Shown here: positions 12,848-19,609 of the stretch, one piece after another
Position numbering within the stretch: the stretch's first letter is position 1
How the letters are laid out: each line of letters begins with the position of its first letter
Virus record (IMG/VR): IMGVR_UViG_3300034066_000842
Span: 1-20,619 of that record
Strand: one strand, 5' to 3'
From: a virus
Length of the DNA: 20,619 bases
Made by a program: the position numbers and the translations under genes
The notes under the pieces: generated by a model
Databases searched by the model: none
What the model was told of the DNA's origin: nothing
Seen by the model: the letters and a program-made list of their open reading frames with translations, nothing else

Positions 12848-15250
12848 TTAGTTTATACCACCTATACCGTATATTTGAATGTTATTTTTTCGATGAGAAC
12901 TCATCATAAATGCAGGAAAATCTTCAACATCTCTTATAGCATTCATTCTAGTTCCAGAAGATTCTGTAGATTGTTTTACTACTGGAGGTAATGTAATAAC
13001 ATTAGATTTAGATCTTCCACTTGGTGGTTCTGGAATATATTGTTTAATATTTGGTCGTATATTAATATTTCTTTTTCTAAGATCAACTAGGGTATCACCA
13101 ACACCACTTATCATTGTCATTGCATTATTAATAAATGGTACAATGAAAGGCATTTTTTGTGATAATGGTCTAAATGATTGTAAAGCAGCGTCTTTTATAG
13201 AAACTGAATTTATGTCATTAGATATTTGTAAATTAGAAGGTTTATTATTTGGTTGTGTTCTTGGAGGTTTGAGTGAAAATGGTTTAATAGAAGGTGCCTT
13301 TTGACTTGATTTTTTGTTCGCAGTTGGTACATTTTGTAAAGTATCTGAGGTATCACCAAACATTTTTGTTGGAGTTGTCAATTTTTTATTTTGATCCAAA
13401 GAACTTGCAACATTCACAACATTATTAAGACTCATCATGGATTTTTTATTAGCAACCTCAGGATTAAAAACAGATTTCTTGGCAGCCGCAGATGGTTTTT
13501 CTGGAACTAATGCCCCAACCATTCCACCACCAGCAGCCAATTGAATATTATTCACCATTTTAGGAACGTTAGTTCCTCCACCAGACTTGTTTAATCCTAA
13601 GAAGAAGTTTGCCCCATACTTATCAACTGCTGGTTTAGAGATAACAATCTCTCCAGGTTGAGCAGCAATCAACTGAGTATCTTTCCCAGCTCCAGCAATT
13701 CTAACACCAGTATCATCTGTGATAGTACCACCACTTTCAAATCCAATATTTTTAATTGGAGTAGGTTTCTGATAATCCCCAAATTTAGGGATCAATCCAC
13801 CACCTCTAAACATATTAAATCCACGACTCTGTATTTGCTCTTGTGATAATTGTGCAGCACCTGGTCCTTTACCAGTTTTTGCAGTTTCTTGAGGTAATAC
13901 TGTAGATGGATCAGATTTTTTATTTTCTTTTCTTGTTTTATCAACTTGTTGTGTAGATGCATAAGCACCAACTCCAGCAGCAATACTACCACCAATAAGA
14001 GCTGCTGTAACAGGATTTGCTTTTACAAAGTTGAGTAATTTTGGAATTGCAAATTTACTCAGTTTAAATGTTAATTTGGTAACTGTTCCGATGATAGATC
14101 TAACAAATCCACCTAAAGGAGTTGCAAATAATAAAAATGCTCCTAGTAATGCAGGCCACCAATCACCAATAAATCTAACTAAAGTATCAATTTTCTTTTT
14201 ATTTTTTTTATCCGATATCCAATCTATAAATTTGACCATTAAACGGCCAAGCAAAGTCCAAACAATAAAATTAATTATTTTGTCAAGAATACTTTGGAAT
14301 GGTGCTAAGACTTTTGATGCTAATGTTTTTAACTTGTTATCTCTTTTCTCTAAGTCTTCTTCCCTTTTACCCCTTTTTAAATTTTCACCAATTTTTCTTT
14401 GATTCTCTGCATCTTTTTGAATCAATTTATTTTGAGATGCAAGAAGAGAGGCAATAGAAATTATAGAATTTTTTATTGCTTCAATATCTTTTTTTATTGA
14501 ACTCCCAATATTTGCAGATTCTTTAGAAACATCAGGTACAGAAACTTTTCCAGCAAGAAAATATTGCTGTTTAGATACTCTTATTGGACCAGTTGTTCCA
14601 ATATTATCTGCATTTATTTTTTTACTTCTTACTTTAAATCTACCAACCTTTCCCTTTACTCTTTTAAATTCATCTTGCAATAATATCTGTTCTTCTCTGG
14701 GGATTTTTTTATCCCCCATACTTATTGTTACTAATTTTTCTTTTAGAAGACTTAAATAAGTACCATAATCAATATCAAAAATATCTTGTATCCCAAGTAT
14801 TTTTAATATTCTTTCATCAATTTCCTCATTAACTAAGTCTTCTTCTTTAGTACCTTCATATAAAGTTAATGCACCAGAAGGATCTAGAACATTACTTTTA
14901 GATTGTTCTTTAGGTGGAACTTCTTTTGGTATTTTTGTCTTTTTACTTTTATCATTTACATAGTAATTCCACAAAAATAAAATATACTGGTCACGTAAAC
15001 TAAAATCTTTATTGGATTGTGGATTTTGTACAGACTCAATTGGTGCTGGATAATCCTTATCAGACGCCAAATATGCGTTAATAAAAGTATCTGCTACTTT
15101 ATCTGCCTTCACACCAAAGTTATTTTCAATTAAATACTTGCTCACTTCCATTCGTTGAGCAAGTATTTTTTTATATTGCCCAGTTCTACTCGCTACAATA
15201 GTAGATATTGGCCAAAATTTATCTATAAACTTTGGTTTATTAGCCGACAT
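12848..15250 (-). CDS. Tape measure-like tail protein, 800 aa
   Basis: Residues about 225-315 are coiled-coil-like (ENLKRGKREEDLEKRDNKLK). Residues 315-430 contain several hydrophobic helices (IINFIVWTLLGRLMVKFIDW; WWPALLGAFLLFATPLGG; TAALIGGSIAAGVGAYAS), as in tape measures that insert into the host membrane. Residues about 495-580 are Gly-rich and contain TDDTGVRIAGAGKDTQL, then PGEIVISKPAVDKYG, a motif found in many phage tape measures. T4 gp29 is 590 aa, so this one is longer. It starts 11 nt inside the small ORF at 15240-15407, directly after the gp26-like frameshift site, as gene H follows G/GT in lambda. The T4 gene number 29 is not assigned because sequence alone does not show it. Confidence 0.8.
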   Translation of the reverse strand: MSANKPKFIDKFWPISTIVASRTGQYKKILAQRMEVSKYLIENNFGVKADKVADTFINAYLASDKDYPAPIESVQNPQSNKDFSLRDQYILFLWNYYVNDKSKKTKIPKEVPPKEQSKSNVLDPSGALTLYEGTKEEDLVNEEIDERILKILGIQDIFDIDYGTYLSLLKEKLVTISMGDKKIPREEQILLQDEFKRVKGKVGRFKVRSKKINADNIGTTGPIRVSKQQYFLAGKVSVPDVSKESANIGSSIKKDIEAIKNSIISIASLLASQNKLIQKDAENQRKIGENLKRGKREEDLEKRDNKLKTLASKVLAPFQSILDKIINFIVWTLLGRLMVKFIDWISDKKNKKKIDTLVRFIGDWWPALLGAFLLFATPLGGFVRSIIGTVTKLTFKLSKFAIPKLLNFVKANPVTAALIGGSIAAGVGAYASTQQVDKTRKENKKSDPSTVLPQETAKTGKGPGAAQLSQEQIQSRGFNMFRGGGLIPKFGDYQKPTPIKNIGFESGGTITDDTGVRIAGAGKDTQLIAAQPGEIVISKPAVDKYGANFFLGLNKSGGGTNVPKMVNNIQLAAGGGMVGALVPEKPSAAAKKSVFNPEVANKKSMMSLNNVVNVASSLDQNKKLTTPTKMFGDTSDTLQNVPTANKKSSQKAPSIKPFSLKPPRTQPNNKPSNLQISNDINSVSIKDAALQSFRPLSQKMPFIVPFINNAMTMISGVGDTLVDLRKRNINIRPNIKQYIPEPPSGRSKSNVITLPPVVKQSTESSGTRMNAIRDVEDFPAFMMSSHRKNNIQIYGIGGIN

Positions 15251-15407
15251 TTTGTTGTTGTTTAAGTTTTTCTTCTTCCAAATGAGCCTTCAATAAAGTA
15301 ACGTAAATGTCCCGTTCCCACGGTATCAAATTTTCAATCTCTGTTAATGAATATTTATGATATTGAATCAAAGAAAAATTCAACTTATAATAATTCTCCA
15401 AGTCCAT
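15240..15407 (-). CDS. gp51-like 55-aa ORF, likely expressed as the -1 frameshift extension of gp26
   Basis: The frame runs from the ATG at 15407 (MDLENYYKLNFSLIQYHKYS) to TAA at 15240-15242. The product is helical and charged, with LTEIENLIPWERDIYVTLLK and a Gln/Lys/Glu tail (LEEEKLKQQQ), a pattern I associate with tail assembly chaperone C-termini and the small hub-assembly protein placed after gp26 in T4-like phages. The frame remains open upstream through the slippery site (next codons CGT ATA GCT CTA GTC CAT), so it can be read either as an independent protein or as the last 61 residues of a 299-aa gp26 fusion. It overlaps the tape-measure start by 11 nt. T4 gp51 is a hub-assembly catalyst; homology is not demonstrated here. 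Confidence 0.7.
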   Translation of the reverse strand: MDLENYYKLNFSLIQYHKYSLTEIENLIPWERDIYVTLLKAHLEEEKLKQQQNVG

Positions 15408-15414
15408 ATGGACT
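15401..15414. repeat. Perfect 14-bp palindrome AGTCCATATGGACT after the slippery site
   Basis: AGTCCATATGGACT equals its own reverse complement. In the minus-strand mRNA it can fold as a 5-bp stem with an ATAT loop, beginning 10 nt after the slippery heptamer. That is slightly further than the usual 5-9 nt spacer. It contains the 55-aa ORF start codon, so folding could also regulate independent initiation there. Confidence 0.6.
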
Positions 15415-15418
15415 AGAG

Positions 15419-16138
15419 CTATACGAAAAAACTTGACAGGCCCTCCAGTACGACAGTACTTTCAACACCAGTATTTGGATTGGTAACTTTAATTTCATGA
15501 GAAAGTTTTGGCATCGTATCAAAGAATTCTTCAATCATTTTAAATTGAGAAGAATTCATTTGATCTAGAAATTCAACAATTTCTTTTTTGGTTACATCAG
15601 AAGAAGACCATGCTTCATTTTCCGTATAAATTTTATCCACACAAGAAGCAACTAAATCAAAAGATTGCTCCATATTACTATTACCAGTAAAGTCAAAATT
15701 ACTCTTAATAAATTGATCCAATGAAGGATATTTCATTTCCATCATTATGGAATCATCAATTTTAATCTGTGTTTTGTGCTTATCATTTTTTTGCACTTGA
15801 ATATCATCAATATCAATAGTTACAGGAACTGTAGTCTGTTCATCATCAGGACAAATAATATTTACTTCAAGTTCTTCACCAACCGACTTTCCACGAATAT
15901 TTAAAAACAAATATTCAATATCAAATGTTGGTAATGATTCTACCTTTATATTTTTTGTAAGTATACAGTTTTTAATAACTGTTTTAATTGCTGTCGTAAT
16001 TTGTTTAGTATCTTCACTCTCCAATGCTAAAACTAATAGTTTTTCTTCTCTTACTAAAAATGGTCTATATTGTATAACTTGACTAGTAGAAGGCAATTCC
16101 AACTCATATGTTGGGGCAGAAATTTTTGGTAAAGGCAT
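15419..16138 (-). CDS. 26: gp26-like baseplate hub / tail assembly chaperone
   Basis: 239 aa beginning MPLPKISAPTYELELPSTSQ. The pattern RPFLVREEKLLVLALES (about 26-42) followed by helical KQITTAIKTVIKNCIL and DIEYLFLNIRGKSVGEELEV is typical of the T4_baseplate (gp26) family. T4 gp26 is 208 aa. The C-terminal half is acidic and helical (KKEIVEFLDQMNSSQFKMIEEFFDTMP). The start has a good Shine-Dalgarno (TAGGAG, 3 nt before the ATG) and a late-promoter-like octamer 26 nt upstream. The 3' end carries the slippery heptamer at 15425-15431, three bases before the stop. It heads the tail operon. I infer that its role may be that of a chaperone for the tape measure. Confidence 0.8.
   Translation of the reverse strand: MPLPKISAPTYELELPSTSQVIQYRPFLVREEKLLVLALESEDTKQITTAIKTVIKNCILTKNIKVESLPTFDIEYLFLNIRGKSVGEELEVNIICPDDEQTTVPVTIDIDDIQVQKNDKHKTQIKIDDSIMMEMKYPSLDQFIKSNFDFTGNSNMEQSFDLVASCVDKIYTENEAWSSSDVTKKEIVEFLDQMNSSQFKMIEEFFDTMPKLSHEIKVTNPNTGVESTVVLEGLSSFFV
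15425..15431 (-). promoter_or_regulatory. -1 ribosomal frameshift heptamer T TTT TTC
   Basis: On the minus strand the codons before the gp26 stop are AGT TTT TTC GTA TAG. The heptamer T TTT TTC matches X XXY YYZ with zero-frame codons TTT and TTC. Slipping back one base re-pairs both tRNAs on TTT TTT and continues CGT ATA GCT into the 55-aa ORF. The zero-frame stop follows 3 nt after the heptamer. Confidence 0.7.
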
Positions 16139-16163
16139 AATCTCCTATAAAATTCAGTTACTT

Positions 16164-16171
16164 TATTTATT
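16164..16171 (-). promoter_or_regulatory. Late-promoter-like octamer AATAAATA
   Basis: AATAAATA on the minus strand, one base from TATAAATA, lies 26 nt before the gp26-like ATG in the only real gap (47 nt) of the minus-strand tail block. It would drive the whole tail operon. The spacing matches the octamers at 122-129 and 17051-17058. Confidence 0.4.
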
Positions 16172-16185
16172 GTGTTTTTGAGATC

Positions 16186-17049
16186 TTATACATCATCATA
16201 TATTTGCGATAATGTAGATCTACCATCCTGTATAGCAACAGTTCTTGGAATATCAGTTCCTCTTGATCCATTTAACTGAACTGTTGTAGTTCCAGGTGGA
16301 ACATCTGGATTTCCAGTTGAATTTGGATTTCTATCAGGAACTGTTGTCTCAGCAACAGTTGTTAAATCATCAACAGCATATCTAGTATAAGAAAAAGATA
16401 CAGTAACTTTTAATAAAGAAGAAGATTCATAAGATACTGGAATAGAATTTAAACTCACTGGAAATGCATCTACAAAATTATAGATTAATAATGGTGATTG
16501 AGATGATCTACCAGTGCCATAATCTCTCTCATATTTAACAATTTGTATAATTGATTTATAGAACTCTGGATATTGTATTCTAGATATCGATGCGGAAGAA
16601 AGTTTATCATTAGCAGAAACTCCCTGAATATATTGCTCATTTGCAATATATCTCATCCATGCCTCAAAAAATCTAATTTGATAATAGTTACTATCTTGAG
16701 TCACATAAAATGTAAAGTCTGCCCTATCATCATATAATCTCCTGTATGCATGTTTTTGGGTTATCCCCATATAATCATTATTAATATCAATTGTTGCAAA
16801 TGATGATCCTGGTAATGATGCCTCAGAACAAGATAGTTCTAATAATTCATTATCTACTGGTTTTCCTATTTGTTTTTCTATGAATGACAAAGCAAACCCC
16901 TTATCCCCAGATTGTCTAGGAAAAGAGGCTTTACCTGGTGGAGCAATTATAACAGAATAATTAGATGTTAAAGCAGGCTGCAATAGTCTACTTTTTATTC
17001 TAGACATTGATACCCCAGGATTTATCGCTGGAAGACTTTTACCCGCCAT
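16186..17049 (-). CDS. 54: Tail-tube initiator, gp54-like (tail tube protein fold)
   Basis: 287 aa. The opening MAGKSLPAINPGVSMSRIKS is followed by a tail tube-like body: ELSCSEASLPGSSFATIDIN (about 65-90), ADFTFYVTQDSNYYQIRFFEAWMRYI (about 110-135), YPEFYKSIIQIVKYERDYG (about 160-180) and FVDAFPVSLNSIPVSYESSSLLKVTVSFSYTRY (about 190-223). That order is the phage T4 gp19/gp54 tube-fold pattern. T4 gp54 is 320 aa and gp19 is 163 aa, so gp54 fits better. It nucleates tube polymerisation on the hub together with gp48. A Pro/Thr/Asn-rich C-terminal tail (NPNSTGNPDVPPGTTTV) extends beyond the fold. It is divergent from the gp4-like gene. Confidence 0.7.
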   Translation of the reverse strand: MAGKSLPAINPGVSMSRIKSRLLQPALTSNYSVIIAPPGKASFPRQSGDKGFALSFIEKQIGKPVDNELLELSCSEASLPGSSFATIDINNDYMGITQKHAYRRLYDDRADFTFYVTQDSNYYQIRFFEAWMRYIANEQYIQGVSANDKLSSASISRIQYPEFYKSIIQIVKYERDYGTGRSSQSPLLIYNFVDAFPVSLNSIPVSYESSSLLKVTVSFSYTRYAVDDLTTVAETTVPDRNPNSTGNPDVPPGTTTVQLNGSRGTDIPRTVAIQDGRSTLSQIYDDV

Positions 17050-17050
17050 C

Positions 17051-17058
17051 TATAAATA
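17051..17058 (+). promoter_or_regulatory. T4-type late promoter TATAAATA
   Basis: An exact match to the T4 late octamer on the plus strand, in the 40-bp divergent gap between the gp54-like and gp4-like genes. It ends 32 nt before the gp4 ATG and would drive the plus-strand block of gp4-, gp2-, gp48- and gp53-like genes. Confidence 0.6.
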
Positions 17059-17089
17059 TTTTTACTATTATATACTATGTAGTTAATTT

Positions 17090-17533
17090 ATGAATGAAAG
17101 CATAAAAAGCAAATACCGACCATCAAACCCACAAAAATATAAAGGAAATCCAAATAATATTATTTGTAGAAGTAGTTGGGAACGTAAATTTTGCAAATGG
17201 TGTGACTTGAATGAAAATATTTTAGAGTGGGCAAGTGAAGAATTTTTTATCCCCTACATATCACCAATTGACCGAAGAGTTCATAAGTATTACCCAGACT
17301 TTATAGTAAAAATGAAAGATAAAACTGGAACTATAAAAACTTATGTAGTTGAAGTCAAACCAAAAAGACAAACCGCTCCACCAAAAAGAAAATCCAGAAT
17401 AACCAAATCATTTTTATATGAAGCCCAATTGTATGAAGTAAATAAAGCAAAGTGGAATGCCGCAGAAGAATGGTGTAAAGATAGACTTCTAGAATTTAAA
17501 ATTATAACAGAAGATGATTTAGGTATAAAGTAA
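17090..17533 (+). CDS. 4: Head completion protein, gp4-like nuclease fold
   Basis: 147 aa; T4 gp4 is 150 aa. KYKGNPNNIICRSSWERKFCKWCDL (about 17-40) and SEEFFIPYISPIDRRVHKYYPDFIV (about 49-73) are close to the gp4 head-completion family. The motif YYPDF (Asp70) followed by VVEVKPKRQ (Glu88, Lys90) is a PD-(D/E)xK nuclease arrangement. T4 gp4 is required to complete the filled head so that the tail can join; a nuclease role in trimming DNA at the portal is inferred. The stop overlaps the next start as TAATG, so translation is coupled. Confidence 0.8.
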   Translation: MNESIKSKYRPSNPQKYKGNPNNIICRSSWERKFCKWCDLNENILEWASEEFFIPYISPIDRRVHKYYPDFIVKMKDKTGTIKTYVVEVKPKRQTAPPKRKSRITKSFLYEAQLYEVNKAKWNAAEEWCKDRLLEFKIITEDDLGIK

Positions 17534-18174
17534 TGTCTAAAAAAACTCTGTTCGAAGAACTTAACGAAGAAGTAAACTTAGAAGGAAAAGGAAAATCTCC
17601 ATTTTTCTATCGAAGAGCTTTTGCACGGTTATCAGAAAAATATAAAAATGACCCACAAAGACTAATATTAGATGAGCAAAAAGATAATGGTAAAGAAGAA
17701 GACAAAGATACAAACGTATTAAGAAGAATTCCAAAAGTTGGACATTTGATGATGTTTGAATATGAAGCATCTTCAAAAAATTTAAAGTATTTTGATAAAA
17801 ATCCTTTAGTTTATATAATTTCAACCTCAGGAAATTCTTTTACTGGAAGTAATTTACATTATATTGATCCACCAAAAAGACAAATAATAACAGAAAATTT
17901 AATGGGAGGTAGATTGAATTTACCATATAGTTCTGTGTCTAAATATAATATAAATCAAATTAAAGGTTTATTATTAGATGTAGCATTTGATGAATGGATA
18001 ACTGCCATAAATATACCAATTGAATCTTTTGTATCAATAAAAGAAGGCAAAGAAAAATCCATTTTAGTAACTGATGTTTGGAAAGACACTAACAAAACAT
18101 TTAAAAAAATGCTAAGAGGAGTAAGAACTTATAAAGGATATGGTAAAAATGATTTAGACTTTAGGGGGAATTAA
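17533..18174 (+). CDS. Possible DNA end-protector (gp2-like), function tentative
   Basis: 213 aa. Residues 20-45 (SPFFYRRAFARLSEKYKND) are basic helix. About 65-118 reads KVGHLMMFEYEASSK, KYFDKNPLVYIIS, FTGSNLHYIDPPKRQ, a pattern I recall from the conserved cyanomyovirus protein annotated as DNA end protector gp2. The C-terminal half has SKYNINQIKGLLLD and a basic end (KTFKKMLRGVRTYKGYG). T4 gp2 protects the injected genome ends from RecBCD and is 274 aa, longer than this. The gene order next to gp4 and near gp53 matches T4, supporting the call. It overlaps gp4 by 1 nt. It could instead be an unrelated tail or head-completion factor. Confidence 0.5.
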   Translation: MSKKTLFEELNEEVNLEGKGKSPFFYRRAFARLSEKYKNDPQRLILDEQKDNGKEEDKDTNVLRRIPKVGHLMMFEYEASSKNLKYFDKNPLVYIISTSGNSFTGSNLHYIDPPKRQIITENLMGGRLNLPYSSVSKYNINQIKGLLLDVAFDEWITAINIPIESFVSIKEGKEKSILVTDVWKDTNKTFKKMLRGVRTYKGYGKNDLDFRGN

Positions 18175-18176
18175 AA

Positions 18177-19607
18177 ATGGCAGGAAATTTTAAATGCCCC
18201 CAAGGTCAAATTTGTAGTAATGAATTTGGAACTAGAACTGGTAAAGACACTACAAATGGATTTTATAGAACTTCAACTGCAATATCCCAACAATCTGGTG
18301 GAGCAGCAGTATCTGGTGGAACTACAACACTTTATTATTGGAAACCTGCAAATGTTTCTGGACAAATAACTTTAGCTGGTGTAGTAACAAATAAAGGAAG
18401 TTGGGTTCCAGCAGCAAAAACCTCTGATGGTCAAACTTGGGAATTATTAAAAGATTCAGATGGAAAACCTGTTTTAGGAACAGATGCCGCAAATTCATTA
18501 AAAAATTCAAACGGTAATTTAAATAAAAACACATCAGTACAAGTAACTAGGGCATTAGAATCTAGTGGTATAACATCAAAACAAGAACAAACTAGAGTTA
18601 TAACTCCACCAGCATCATCAAACCCAGCAGACTCTGCCGCTACTGGTGGTGATGTAGCAAATCAAAATGATCAAGATAACACATCAACTCCTGTAGATTT
18701 GTCTGGAATAGCAAATTTAAATTTTGAAGGAGTAGGACAAAGAGATCAATATGCAGATTATAAATACCCATTAAATCAAGGATCACAACCAACAGATTAT
18801 ATTGTTTTTAAAGCATTTAAATATGGTGGGAGAGATGTTAATGGTGCAAGTGGTAATATTTTCAGCTTTAAAGAAAGAGATTTAAAGCAAGAAATAAAAG
18901 GATCAGTAAGACTCCCAATTCAACCTTCAGTTACAGATCAAAATGGTGTTAAGTGGAATGAGGGTACAATAACACCATTACAGATGGGAGGTGCAAATCT
19001 AGCTTTAGGAACCATAAACGGCGGTGCAGAAGGTGCTACAGCAGCATTAGAGAATGCTTTAAGAACGACACAAGATGGTGAAGTGTCCTCACAAATAAAA
19101 AACTTTGTTGCATTATATGCAGCAGAACAAGCAGTACAAACAAATTTAGCAGCAAGATTAACTGGTGCGATTGTAAACCCAAACTTAGAACTACTATTTG
19201 ATGGTCCTACTTTAAGACCTTTTACATTTAATTTTAAACTATCACCAAGATCAATACAAGAGGCAGAACAAGTAAAAGGAATTATTAGATTTTTTAAACA
19301 AACCATGGCAGTAGTGACTACACCAAAAGATTTGTTTTTAAAAGCACCTTGTGTTTATGAAATATCATATTTTTATCAAGGAAAACCACACAAAGGAATT
19401 AATAAAATAAAAAAATGTGCATTACAAGCATGTAGTGTTGACTACACTCCAGATGGTTCTTATATGACATTTAATGAAGATTTTATGGAAAATGGAGACA
19501 ACAAAAGTCATTCAATGTTTTCATATAATCTAAGTTTACAATTCATGGAACTTGAACCAATATATGCAAAAGATTATGACGACTCTTCTAAAGAAATAGG
19601 TTACTAA
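18177..19607 (+). CDS. 48: Baseplate tail-tube cap, gp48-like
   Basis: 476 aa; T4 gp48 is 364 aa, so this form is extended at the N-terminus. Residues 1-180 are Ser/Thr/Gly/Asn-rich and low complexity (QQSGGAAVSGGTTTLYYWKP; TPPASSNPADSAATGGD). Residues about 190-476 contain DYIVFKAFKYGG, RLTGAIVNPNLELLFDG, RPFTFNFKLSPRS, AEQVKGIIRFFKQTM, the core tail tube-fold signature seen in gp48/gp54, then ISYFYQGKPHKGINKIKKCAL and FMENGDNKSHSMFSYNLSLQFMELEPIYA. It should cap the hub and seed the tube with gp54. It begins 2 nt after the gp2-like stop and ends 2 nt before the gp53-like start, consistent with one transcript. Confidence 0.75.
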   Translation: MAGNFKCPQGQICSNEFGTRTGKDTTNGFYRTSTAISQQSGGAAVSGGTTTLYYWKPANVSGQITLAGVVTNKGSWVPAAKTSDGQTWELLKDSDGKPVLGTDAANSLKNSNGNLNKNTSVQVTRALESSGITSKQEQTRVITPPASSNPADSAATGGDVANQNDQDNTSTPVDLSGIANLNFEGVGQRDQYADYKYPLNQGSQPTDYIVFKAFKYGGRDVNGASGNIFSFKERDLKQEIKGSVRLPIQPSVTDQNGVKWNEGTITPLQMGGANLALGTINGGAEGATAALENALRTTQDGEVSSQIKNFVALYAAEQAVQTNLAARLTGAIVNPNLELLFDGPTLRPFTFNFKLSPRSIQEAEQVKGIIRFFKQTMAVVTTPKDLFLKAPCVYEISYFYQGKPHKGINKIKKCALQACSVDYTPDGSYMTFNEDFMENGDNKSHSMFSYNLSLQFMELEPIYAKDYDDSSKEIGY

Positions 19608-19609
19608 AA

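Noticed and set aside
14031-14402. 123-aa plus-strand frame
   Set aside because: Antisense to the hydrophobic region of the tape-measure gene, with no ribosome binding site and no family resemblance.
15421-15450. Plus-strand CTTGACAGG as a possible -35 box
   Set aside because: It lies within the gp26-like coding end with no -10 at 16-18 bp, and the lysine/phenylalanine homopolymer is better explained as the slippery site.
18938-19306. 122-aa minus-strand frame
   Set aside because: Antisense to the conserved tube-fold region of the gp48-like gene, which is clearly coding.
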